Positions 27,300 to 35,750 of a stretch of 54,317 bases of DNA are shown here, in pieces. How positions within the stretch are numbered: position 1 is the stretch's first letter; the number at the start of each line of letters is the position of its first letter. The notes below the pieces were generated by a model. The model made no database searches and had not been told where the DNA came from. It was given only the letters and a program-made list of their open reading frames with translations. The DNA lies in contig JAGNHS010000015.1 of the NCBI GenBank assembly GCA_018001635.1, positions 1-54,317 of the forward strand, read 5' to 3'. Both the position numbers and the translations under genes were made by a program. The DNA is from Pseudomonadota bacterium (GTDB taxonomy: Bacteria; Bdellovibrionota; UBA2428).

Positions 27300-28256
27300 C
27301 TATAAGGGTTTACGATCAAAGCGATGTTGCGCTTGAATTTCGCGAACGGTTCCTGTTTTAGAGCGCATAACAATAGAATGTGTTGTGCAGCCTCCACCAA
27401 TAAAATGAACTCCCTTGAGCCAAGAGCCATCGGTCACGCCTGTAGCACAAAACATCACATCGCCTTGTGCGAGTTCTTCCATTTTATAAACTTTATCCAT
27501 ATCTTTTACTCCCATTTTCACGGCTCGAGCTTTTTCTTCATCGTGACGCCAAAGGAGCTTACCGTAAAAATCGCCACCGAGAGCTTTAAGGGCGGCGGCG
27601 GAAATAACACCTTCTGGTGCTCCCCCAGAGCCTAATAAAATATCGATACCTGTCGAAGGATTGCAAGTTGAGATGGCAGCAGAAACATCACCGTCGGCGA
27701 TGAGTTGAATGCGGCATCCAAGTTTTCTAACGTTGTTAATGAGGTCGTTGTGTCGATCGCGTTCGAGAATTATCACCGTCACTTCAGAGAGACTTTTGTT
27801 TTTGGAAGTGGCCACCACATTGAGAATGTCTTTGAGGGGCATGTCGTAGTGAATTTTGCCTTTACACTCGGGACCTACGGCAATTTTGTCCATGTAAGTG
27901 TCGGGTGCGTGTAAAAAATGTCCTTCTTCAGCAACAGCAATCACTGAAAGAGCGCCGCTGTGTCCTTTGGCTACTAGGTTAGTGCCTTCTAGTGGATCGA
28001 GTGCCACATCCACCTTAGGACTGTCGCTATTGGCAATTCCAAAAGTTTCGCCGATGTAGAGCATGGGAGCTTCGTCGCGTTCACCTTCGCCAATCACAAC
28101 ACGACCTTTAACATCGAGTGAATCGAAGGCTTTTCTCATGGCATCTACTGCGGCTTGGTCGGCTAAATTTCTTTCACCGCGCCCCATCCATCGCGCCGAT
28201 GATATAGCTGCTGCTTCTGTAACTCGTACAAATTCTAATGCAAGATTTCGATCCAT
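27300..28256 (-). CDS. glpX: Class II fructose-1,6-bisphosphatase
   Basis: GlpX hydrolyses fructose 1,6-bisphosphate to fructose 6-phosphate, the committing step of gluconeogenesis. The 318 residues contain the family's RNLADQAAVDAMR, IGEGERDEAPM and DPLEGTN metal/phosphate motifs, and GGAPEGVISAAA. Length is normal. The ribosome binding site GAGGAGGGATC before ATG is very strong. No phosphofructokinase is in the window, so I cannot tell the direction of carbon flow from here. It follows mutS2 by 22 bp on the same strand. Confidence 0.96.
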   Translation of the reverse strand: MDRNLALEFVRVTEAAAISSARWMGRGERNLADQAAVDAMRKAFDSLDVKGRVVIGEGERDEAPMLYIGETFGIANSDSPKVDVALDPLEGTNLVAKGHSGALSVIAVAEEGHFLHAPDTYMDKIAVGPECKGKIHYDMPLKDILNVVATSKNKSLSEVTVIILERDRHNDLINNVRKLGCRIQLIADGDVSAAISTCNPSTGIDILLGSGGAPEGVISAAALKALGGDFYGKLLWRHDEEKARAVKMGVKDMDKVYKMEELAQGDVMFCATGVTDGSWLKGVHFIGGGCTTHSIVMRSKTGTVREIQAQHRFDRKPL

Positions 28257-28278
28257 GATCCCTCCTCAAAACTATCCG

Positions 28279-30714
28279 TTAAACGTCTAACTCTACTACA
28301 GTCACTCCATCGCCGCCTTCACCAGGCCAAGAGCCAGGGCGGAACTTTAAATCTGGTCGATCTAAAGTTAAGTGCTGACGAATAGCGTCCTTTAATTTCT
28401 CACTACCATGACCGTGAATAATGGTCACCGAGCTCGCCTCATTGCGTAAGAGTTCATTGAGTGCGGCTTCGATTTTAATCATGGCTTCATCGACAACTTT
28501 TCCTCGAACATCGCAGATACTACCTTTGACTGGGCCGTCTTTACTCGCGTTTGAAGATAAAGTGAGTTTACTGCTATTTCTTTGAGCGGCAGCGGCTTGA
28601 GCTTCTTGAACACTGCGGAAGTGATCGGCTTGCCCGCTTTGCGGCTTGCGAATTCTACTTAATGAAACTCGAGTTTTTAATTCTCCAACTTGTACGAGTA
28701 TTAAAGTGTTGGGAGTGAGTCTTGTAGTGTCGACATGGTCGATCACTTTGCCCATTCCCAATCCACTAATATCCACTAAGTTCCCTATTTTTAAATAATC
28801 TCCATCTTCTGGAGTGAGGGGTTGTGTGTCGCTCAGGCCGGGGTTTTGAATGTTTTTTCTAATTTTTTCAGCAGTGTCGGAAAGTTGATTGAAAAGTTTT
28901 TGCCCACCGCTTTGGAGATCTTCTTTGGTGGCATTTTTTACAGATTCAGAAAGTTCTTTCTTTAAAGTTTGGAGCTCTTTAAGCATTTCTCTAGAATCTT
29001 GAGATATCTGTGTATGAAGTTTTTCTTGATACTCTTTTCGCTTGAGTTCCGCTCGCGCCCATTCTTCTTGAGCTAGAGTTTTTTCTTTGGCTAATTCAAG
29101 TTCTTTTTCTTCATATTTTTTACGGCTTTCTTCGAGTCGAAGAACGGCTTGCGAAAAATCAAAGGAACTGTTGCCTCTAAGGGCTCGGGCTCTCTCTACA
29201 ATGTTGTGGCTTAAGCCCAAGCGTTCTGCGGTATCGAGCGCAGATGACTCACCTGGTACATCAAGAATGATTTCATAAGTGGGTTGCCGAGTTTTCGAAT
29301 TAAAGGCCATGGCAGCGATACGACAGCGCTTATCGTTCATGGCAAAGTTTTTGAGTCGTCCAAAATGCGTTGTAATAAAAAACGATGCTTTTTTATCGAG
29401 AAAAGCTTCAAGCACGGCCTGAGCTAAACATTCCCCTTCTTCAGGTGATGTGGAAGTGGCGATTTCATCGATAAGAATTAAAGTCTTTGAATCTGAATTT
29501 TTCAGAAAGTCATTGAGAACGTTAACGTGTCCCGAAAAAGAAGAAAGATCTTTTTCAAGATCTTGCTCGTCGCCAATGTCCACTAAAATTTTATCAAAGG
29601 CCTCGGGAAAATGTGCCGTTTTGCTGGGAACAGGAAGTCCCGCTTTTGCCAAACAATAAGCTAAACCCACACTCTTTAAGAGCACGGTTTTTCCGCCGGT
29701 GTTTGGGCCTGTTAAAACAAATCCCTTATCCCAGGCCAAAGTGTTGGGGATAACGTTTTCTCTAAGGGAGAGTAGAGGATGGCGTAGTTTCGTGAAGTCG
29801 AAGCCCTGACGGTCCCAACTTGCTGTGCAAATGTCTCCCGACCATTGGGCGACGAGCTTGGCGCCCGCACTCAGTAAATCGGCTCGAGTGAGAATTTCTA
29901 AATTGCTTCTTAGTTGAGAAACAAAGGGCTGCGTATTTTGAACAACGGCCGTAAGAATTCTTTCGATTTCGATTTCAATTTCTTTTTCGGCCACTTTTAA
30001 TTTGTTATTGGCATCGACGACGTCTTCGGGCTCGATGAATAAAGTGGATTCAGTTTTAGAAAGGTCGTGAATAATTCCTGGTGCGCGTCCTCTGAAATTA
30101 GTTTTTACAGGAATAACATAGCGACCTTGACGAACGGTCACATAGCGATCTTGGAGAATTTCGGCTTGTTTGGGATTATGCAAGAAATCATCAAGTTTTG
30201 ATTTGATGTTTTCGTGTAAGGATTTAGCAAATTTTCTGAGTGCAAATAAATCTTCTGTGGCGTTGTCGACAATCTCTCCTTGTGGAGACAAAAGTGAAAA
30301 ATGCCGTTGGCACCACTCTTCTAATTTATCGAGCCCAAAAAGTTGAGCTTGGAGATCGTTTTTATCCGTAGGGTATCTTTGTAAAAAATGGAATAAACCG
30401 TGAACCCCTCTTTGAAATCGAACAAGAGTGGCAAAGTCTTCTACTAAAATGCTTCCCGATCTTTCGATTCTCTTGAGAATGGGTTCAATGTCTTGAATGT
30501 CGGCTAAGGGTAATTTGAGTTGTGTATTGCGTTCAAACTCTGCAAGCTCGAGAACTGCGCGAGACATTTTTTGTGACTCGTCGATAGAATTTAATAAGCC
30601 AGGCGTCCATTGAGAGGCGCGATGTTTTCCAAAGTCGCACTGACAAGCCTCTACTAAAAAATCTTGAATTGAAGGCCATTCTAAAAGCTCTAAGGTGCGC
30701 GAATCTTGTGACAC
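28279..30714 (-). CDS. mutS2: MutS2-family ATPase with Smr domain
   Basis: The 811-residue protein has the MutS2 layout: N-terminal core and clamp helices, an ABC-type ATPase (Walker A TGPNTGGKT at about 336-343, then LIDEIATST), a long coiled coil (about 510-600), a KOW-like segment and a C-terminal Smr domain (about 730-811). The Smr domain has DVRGKVVDEA and IIHGHGSEKL. It lacks the MutS mismatch-recognition domain. In Bacillus, MutS2 acts on collided ribosomes; in other species it limits recombination. The downstream-adjacent position of an RqcH-like gene (11 bp upstream of its start on this strand) favours the ribosome-rescue role here. Confidence 0.95.
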   Translation of the reverse strand: MSQDSRTLELLEWPSIQDFLVEACQCDFGKHRASQWTPGLLNSIDESQKMSRAVLELAEFERNTQLKLPLADIQDIEPILKRIERSGSILVEDFATLVRFQRGVHGLFHFLQRYPTDKNDLQAQLFGLDKLEEWCQRHFSLLSPQGEIVDNATEDLFALRKFAKSLHENIKSKLDDFLHNPKQAEILQDRYVTVRQGRYVIPVKTNFRGRAPGIIHDLSKTESTLFIEPEDVVDANNKLKVAEKEIEIEIERILTAVVQNTQPFVSQLRSNLEILTRADLLSAGAKLVAQWSGDICTASWDRQGFDFTKLRHPLLSLRENVIPNTLAWDKGFVLTGPNTGGKTVLLKSVGLAYCLAKAGLPVPSKTAHFPEAFDKILVDIGDEQDLEKDLSSFSGHVNVLNDFLKNSDSKTLILIDEIATSTSPEEGECLAQAVLEAFLDKKASFFITTHFGRLKNFAMNDKRCRIAAMAFNSKTRQPTYEIILDVPGESSALDTAERLGLSHNIVERARALRGNSSFDFSQAVLRLEESRKKYEEKELELAKEKTLAQEEWARAELKRKEYQEKLHTQISQDSREMLKELQTLKKELSESVKNATKEDLQSGGQKLFNQLSDTAEKIRKNIQNPGLSDTQPLTPEDGDYLKIGNLVDISGLGMGKVIDHVDTTRLTPNTLILVQVGELKTRVSLSRIRKPQSGQADHFRSVQEAQAAAAQRNSSKLTLSSNASKDGPVKGSICDVRGKVVDEAMIKIEAALNELLRNEASSVTIIHGHGSEKLKDAIRQHLTLDRPDLKFRPGSWPGEGGDGVTVVELDV

Positions 30715-30725
30715 TGCTTTACACT

Positions 30726-31991
30726 CTAGTGCCCAAAAATTTCTTTTTCAAAGGCCTCGTCTTTGCGCACAAAAAGAGTTTCGGAGCGTTGTATGCTTAA
30801 CGCACCCTCTTTGCTCTTAATCTTCTTTAAATAGCGTCTTTCCGTGTAATCTACGGTGGCTTGGCCATTTTCGCGCGATTGAGAGTTTAAAAGAGCCAAT
30901 TGCGCCCCTGATTCCAAAAGCCATTGAGGGGCTTCGTCTTTAGCGCCAAAACCCTTTTGCCCTCTGGGAATCCACACGTGGGCTCCGCCAAGGCTTCTGA
31001 CGTGAAACCAGAGGTCGCGATCTTTGGCTTGTTTAAAGAGTTCATCGTTTTCTGTGGCGCTTCGACCAATTCTGGCCCAAATCTTATTCTTCAGGCACAC
31101 CCATAAACCCGGTTTTTTCTGCGGGCGTGAGGGCATGCTGTTTTCCGAGGGGGCTTGGCCTTTTGGATTGTTGGGAGTTTTTTGACTTAAGCTTTTGGAG
31201 GTTTCCACTTCCTTGTATCGCTTTTCGCCATTAATTTTTTTTCTCTCCATTCGTCTTATGAGCTTATAAGATTTTTCGAGAGCTGATTTTCGTTGAGAGG
31301 GGCTCCAGGGGGCTAAAAGTTTTTTTTGAAAAAGTTCTTCCAAAATTTTTTGATCTTCTAGGCTCCAGCGACTTTTTGAATCCCATAAGGTGGGATCGTT
31401 TTGGAATTTCTTTAAAATTCCTCCATAGCGATCTAAGAACGAATGGGCCTCTTCTATGTCTTCTTTGATTTTACTAAGAAGTTTGAGTTTCTTTTTATCC
31501 TCTGGTGGAATTGTCGCGCTTGTTTCAGTGGCTGGAGTCTCTTCGTTGCTGAGGGGCAATTGGGCTAGGTTGAGTGAAGATAGAAAGGCTTTTTTGTCGG
31601 GAATCTGAAATTTAAAATCTAATCCATTTTTGTTGAATTTAATTTCAATACTTCGAGAGTCCGCAAATTTTAAGAGGCAAGACTCCGCATCGCATCTCTC
31701 ACAAGACATGAGTTCTATGTTTAAAAAGTGGGCTCTGAGGTAAAGGATGGCTTGAGGAACTTGTTGATTAGACCAAGAGGGGAGTTTTGGAAGACCTTCT
31801 TCTTTTTGCCATAATTTAATTTCATCTGAGCTCGTTTTAGCGATTAAAAGTCGCCCTTTGGGATAGCTTTCCAATTTAATCAAATAGGCTGATTGTAGGG
31901 GGTCTTTTAGGGCCTGAACTTTTTGAAAACGCAGTCCGCCAACAAATGTATTGACAAATTGCGTTAGGATGTTGTTAGACAAGACGATCAT
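30726..31991 (-). CDS. NFACT (RqcH-like) protein
   Basis: The 421 residues show an NFACT-N-like start (about 1-140), two coiled coils (about 160-260), and a C-terminal NFACT-R domain with DLWFHVRSLGGAHVWIP. That is the hallmark of the RqcH/Rqc2/NEMF family, which tags stalled nascent chains on free large ribosomal subunits with C-terminal alanine tails. It is shorter than Bacillus RqcH (about 570 residues). The Asp-Arg pair that RqcH uses for tRNA contact is not apparent in the matching NFACT-N stretch, which reads Cys-Asp-Ala-Glu. Membership is clear; tailing activity is uncertain. It is cotranscribed with mutS2 (11 bp gap) and diverges from the PilZ gene 26 bp away. Confidence 0.85.
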   Translation of the reverse strand: MIVLSNNILTQFVNTFVGGLRFQKVQALKDPLQSAYLIKLESYPKGRLLIAKTSSDEIKLWQKEEGLPKLPSWSNQQVPQAILYLRAHFLNIELMSCERCDAESCLLKFADSRSIEIKFNKNGLDFKFQIPDKKAFLSSLNLAQLPLSNEETPATETSATIPPEDKKKLKLLSKIKEDIEEAHSFLDRYGGILKKFQNDPTLWDSKSRWSLEDQKILEELFQKKLLAPWSPSQRKSALEKSYKLIRRMERKKINGEKRYKEVETSKSLSQKTPNNPKGQAPSENSMPSRPQKKPGLWVCLKNKIWARIGRSATENDELFKQAKDRDLWFHVRSLGGAHVWIPRGQKGFGAKDEAPQWLLESGAQLALLNSQSRENGQATVDYTERRYLKKIKSKEGALSIQRSETLFVRKDEAFEKEIFGH

Positions 31992-32017
31992 AGTAAGTTT
32001 AGGAGCATACTATCACG

Positions 32018-32713
32018 ATGTCATCAAAAGCGAAGAAGAAAGAAACACCAAAAAAAGCCAAGTCCGCTAAGGGCAAGGTTACGCCTAAAAAGCCTGAGAA
32101 AAAAATTAAAGCCGCTCCGGCAAAAAAAGTAGCTAAGGTCGCAAAAGCACCTGAGGCTGAACAGCCCAAGAAGTTAACCGAAAAAGAAAAGCGTAGAAAT
32201 CTCGCCGCTATGGCTCTTGAGGGGACTGTTGAAACTCAAGAAACTAGCGAAGAAGATGAATTCGACCCTGAAGCCTTTTTTGCAGCTTCTGGTGGAAAAG
32301 GAATATTTCGTTCACACGTTATGCGTAAAGAGCGTGTAGATTTTCACTTAGAAGTTAGATACCGATTTTTAAAAGATCCCTTGGTTCAAACAGCTCAGTT
32401 AATCAATCTTTCAAAGGGTGGATTAGCTCTTAAAACCTCAAAGGTTGTCAAAGCCGATACTGTGCTAAAAGTTGAAATTCCTTTGCCTCATACTTCTGAA
32501 CTCTTCAGCATTCAGGTTGAAGTGATTTGGAGTCATAAGGTTGAAATCGATGATGAGAGTTTCATTCATACGGGAACTCGTTTCATGCCAATGAGTTTAG
32601 CTAAACAAAGTGTCATCAATCATTTCATTCAGCAAAGAAGAGATGAGTTGGTCATGGCTAAGATTGGTCTTGATAAGTTCACAGATTCGGTTCCAGTTGC
32701 CGGCATAGATTGA
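32018..32713 (+). CDS. PilZ-domain protein with basic N-terminal extension
   Basis: The 231 residues begin with a 60-residue Lys/Ala/Pro-rich, probably disordered extension. After an acidic linker comes a PilZ domain with RKERVDFHLEVRY near 104 and NLSKGGLAL, the D/NxSxxG motif. PilZ domains bind cyclic di-GMP through the Arg-rich segment and this loop. The Arg pattern (Arg-Lys-Glu-Arg) departs slightly from RxxxR, so binding is likely but not certain. The basic tail could bind nucleic acid or acidic membranes. An AGGAG ribosome binding site lies 12 bp before the ATG. It is divergent from the RqcH-like gene. Confidence 0.88.
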   Translation: MSSKAKKKETPKKAKSAKGKVTPKKPEKKIKAAPAKKVAKVAKAPEAEQPKKLTEKEKRRNLAAMALEGTVETQETSEEDEFDPEAFFAASGGKGIFRSHVMRKERVDFHLEVRYRFLKDPLVQTAQLINLSKGGLALKTSKVVKADTVLKVEIPLPHTSELFSIQVEVIWSHKVEIDDESFIHTGTRFMPMSLAKQSVINHFIQQRRDELVMAKIGLDKFTDSVPVAGID

Positions 32714-32798
32714 TTCAGTTGCGCTGAAAAAAAGCCATATTCGTTGTTGCTCAGTCGCTTCGCTCCTCATGTAGGCTCAAACTACACTGCGGTGCTCG

Positions 32799-33049
32799 CT
32801 AAGCTTCTAATTAGTTTTAAACTTTTTACCTTAAGATTCCACCTCGCCATCGGCATGCATTATTCAAATAGGCACTTACTTTTATAAAGGCACTCGGGGT
32901 TCCCGAAGGTCGAGCCGGATGGCGAAGACCTGAGGAGGGGGTGTCCTGCCGTGGCTTTATAAAAGTAAGTGCCTATTTGAATAACGCATGCTTACGGCCG
33001 CACCCCAACAATCTTAAGGTAAAAAGTTTAAAACTAATTAGAAGCTTAG
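32799..33049. repeat. 251 bp nested palindrome
   Basis: The 345 bp gap between the convergent PilZ and GH35-like genes is mostly this structure. The outer arms 32799-32838 and 33010-33049 are perfect 40 bp inverted repeats. The inner arms 32853-32889 and 32955-32991 are 37 bp with one mismatch. The centre (about 65 bp) is GC rich with short inverted runs. Before it (32749-32798) is a GC-rich stretch with a small TGTAG/CTACA hairpin. No ORF of note or U-run is present. Its sequence differs from the 188 bp family. Confidence 0.93.
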
Positions 33050-33058
33050 AGCGCTGCC

Positions 33059-35692
33059 TTAGTTTTTAAGTTCTTCTACCCAGTAAACTGTCGAATCAAA
33101 GGGTTTGAGTTGAATGCCAACACCTTGATTGCGAAGCTCTTCTCCACTGAGGTTTTGAGTTTCGCCAGTGAAAACGTTTTTCACTAACCAGTTTCCTGTT
33201 TGTGCAAAATTCAATCTCATTTTTAATTCTGTATCTAGCTTGTGACCGCTCTTGAGGGTGATCAAGTATTGATTGTGATCAGGAGCTTTACGCGCAAAGA
33301 TAACAACTTTTGAATTTTCTTTAGAAGTCGCTACATCGATTTGATTCTCAGTGGTGCTGCTTAATAAAGTTTTTAAGAAGAGATTTCTTTCTTCAAAATC
33401 TTCACGTTCAAAATATTGAGTCACATTATAAATATCGTGAAGGCTGGCACTAATTTGAATAAAGTTTCCTCCGCCGTTAGCTGGGCAAGTATAAGCTACG
33501 GTGTTGTCGCCTAAACGGAGAAGTGATTGGCAGTCACTTGGGATGTTTCTGTAAGTGCGAGCAAAAGTTGTTGGAAACTTTTCAATTCCATAAAGCTGAG
33601 TGCCACGTCCAAACCCACTTCGAGTGCGGAATTGACCAGGGCCATCGGGTGCTTTTTCTTTTCCTGTGGCTTCATAGCCAAGTGCTTTTGCGAGGCTATC
33701 GTCGAGAAAGTTGATAATAACGCCGCCGTGTTCGAGATGTTTTTTAGAACTCTCTAAAAATGCGGGATCAAGATATCCATAGTCTTGGCGAACCCAAATT
33801 TTTGTTCTTGGAAGTTGCTGAAGTTTAGGATTGTAGATGTGAGTTTTAGCGTTGTAGCCCGCATGAAGCATGTAAGCATAAAGTCCTGCGCTCCAATCAG
33901 TGTTAACGAGGACGTTGTCGAGCCCTTCAACTTTTTGAGGAGCTTGTTCATTGGGATCTTTAATGAAAGTGACGTCGTCAGTGAGCTCTTTGGATTTCCC
34001 CATCCATTCACTGTAGGGTTTTACAAGTTTAGTTCCGATGTTTTTAAGACCCTCAAAGTGCTCTCGTGCATCGGCATTGTTATCGAGTGGAGCATCGAAG
34101 AATAATGTGTCGAGTTCTTCGTCGCTTCTGCCGAGAATCCAGCGCGGTTCACTGTTGGCAAAATATTTTTCTTGGCTAAGTTTTCGCAACTCATCCCAAA
34201 AGCCATCGCCGAGTTCATGGTCGGGAATGCTTTTATATTTTGAAGTGCTACGAAGTTGATCGTAGAGTTTTTTAACTTGAGTTTTTTCGTAAGTTCCAAA
34301 CCAGTTATCACCTTCAGTGAAATAGTAAACAAAGAGAGCTTTGAGCCCGTGGCCCAAAGTTGTTAAATAAGTTTGGCGACGCGCTTCAGGAGAGACGGGA
34401 GTGCCTTTCCACCAACCGCCTTGAATTTCAGGTCCTAGAACCCATTCATTTTTTTCGTAGTTTACGAAATAGGCATCGTTGCCATCGTCTGCAAAGCGCA
34501 CGTCGTGATCGGCTTTAAAGGAGTTATTGAGTAAAGGATTGCTCCCAGGTTCATAGGTTTTGGGGTAGAGATTGACGGTCATCATTCCTGTAGAAGGATG
34601 ATTGCGCAAAGTTGGATTTGGAATAAGCCCTTCGCCAGCGGCATTATAGCTTTCGGCTAAAGTGAAAAGCACTTCACGTTGTGTCACTCCAAGATCTCTC
34701 CAGTAGCCTTGAATTTTTCTTAAGTAATGAAAAATTGAGAAGTCTTGAAAATCATACCAATCATGATCTTGGGCAACGTTGAGACCCTTTTTGACAGGGG
34801 CTTCTAATTCTTGCCAGCTTTTAAGTTGTAATCCATAGGTTTTATTGAGTGTGTCGAGATTAAATAAATAACGACTTTGTAAGAAACTTCGGTAGCGATC
34901 GACGTTAGCTTTTGAATAATCGATATTATAAATGCTTTGCCACATAAAGTTGGTTTCGTTGTCGATTTGAAATGCAAATATGGGACGCCCGCGACCGACA
35001 TAATTTTTTAAAACTTGATCGTACAAAGTTTTAAACCAAATTTGAGTGTGTCGTTGAAGATCAGCATTGTGATAGTCATAAAGTTTTGCAGATTGGCCTT
35101 GAGCGTTCTTCATATGGCTATTGGGATACTTGTTATGAAACCATAGGGGAATGGCGCCGAAACCGAGTGGGCCCCATTCTGCGTTGATGTAGGGACCAGG
35201 GCGAACCATGATTTTGTTAATGCCGTGTTCTTGGATGAGCTTGAAGAAAGTGATTAAATCACGTGAAGGATAATCAGGGCGACCATCGTGATCTTCGTCG
35301 GCAGTTCCAGTGAAATCAAATTGACCTTCAGCATACTCATGAAAATCCCAAGGAATATAAAAACAAATTGAGTTCATTCCAGCTTCAACCATACGGTCGA
35401 GAGCTTTATTCCAAAGTTGTATCACTTTTTCGCGAGCTATATTGGGGCCTTGTCCGCCTCGAAGTCTGAAATATTGAAGTTCAGCTCCAAAAAGTTGGGG
35501 TTGAGCTTCGCCATCTATCCAAAGCTGGTCGTTGTGGATTTGAACTCGGCTAGATCTTTGCATTTCACCAAGTTCAGAGCTGGGTAGAGCGTTAATATCG
35601 CTGAAAAACTCAGATTTCTCGTAACAAGAACTCAGACTTAATGTGACAATAGTAGAAAGGACAAGTGACTTAATAAGGCTCCCATAATTCAT
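33059..35692 (-). CDS. GH35-like beta-galactosidase lipoprotein
   Basis: The 877-residue protein has a lipoprotein signal peptide with lipobox Leu-Ser-Ser-Cys (Cys23), so it is probably anchored to the outer membrane. The catalytic TIM barrel shows the clan GH-A/GH35 signatures RPGPYINAEW (near 165-173), QIDNETNF with Glu246 as likely acid/base, and LGPEIQGGWW with Glu422 as likely nucleophile. Beta-sandwich regions follow. These enzymes release terminal beta-galactose or related sugars. The exact substrate cannot be read. The gene downstream of its promoter side is a glycoamylase-like protein (58 bp gap, same strand), so they may act together on a glycan. The 251 bp palindrome abuts its 3' end. 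Confidence 0.82.
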   Translation of the reverse strand: MNYGSLIKSLVLSTIVTLSLSSCYEKSEFFSDINALPSSELGEMQRSSRVQIHNDQLWIDGEAQPQLFGAELQYFRLRGGQGPNIAREKVIQLWNKALDRMVEAGMNSICFYIPWDFHEYAEGQFDFTGTADEDHDGRPDYPSRDLITFFKLIQEHGINKIMVRPGPYINAEWGPLGFGAIPLWFHNKYPNSHMKNAQGQSAKLYDYHNADLQRHTQIWFKTLYDQVLKNYVGRGRPIFAFQIDNETNFMWQSIYNIDYSKANVDRYRSFLQSRYLFNLDTLNKTYGLQLKSWQELEAPVKKGLNVAQDHDWYDFQDFSIFHYLRKIQGYWRDLGVTQREVLFTLAESYNAAGEGLIPNPTLRNHPSTGMMTVNLYPKTYEPGSNPLLNNSFKADHDVRFADDGNDAYFVNYEKNEWVLGPEIQGGWWKGTPVSPEARRQTYLTTLGHGLKALFVYYFTEGDNWFGTYEKTQVKKLYDQLRSTSKYKSIPDHELGDGFWDELRKLSQEKYFANSEPRWILGRSDEELDTLFFDAPLDNNADAREHFEGLKNIGTKLVKPYSEWMGKSKELTDDVTFIKDPNEQAPQKVEGLDNVLVNTDWSAGLYAYMLHAGYNAKTHIYNPKLQQLPRTKIWVRQDYGYLDPAFLESSKKHLEHGGVIINFLDDSLAKALGYEATGKEKAPDGPGQFRTRSGFGRGTQLYGIEKFPTTFARTYRNIPSDCQSLLRLGDNTVAYTCPANGGGNFIQISASLHDIYNVTQYFEREDFEERNLFLKTLLSSTTENQIDVATSKENSKVVIFARKAPDHNQYLITLKSGHKLDTELKMRLNFAQTGNWLVKNVFTGETQNLSGEELRNQGVGIQLKPFDSTVYWVEELKN

Positions 35693-35750
35693 GTATTAGT
35701 GAACTATTATAGATAGTGGGCTTTGAAAAGTACCCAAATGAGCTTATCTC

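Noticed and set aside
27324-27635. Plus-strand ORF antisense to glpX
   Set aside because: Composition follows the complementary codons of glpX; no ribosome binding site or known domain.
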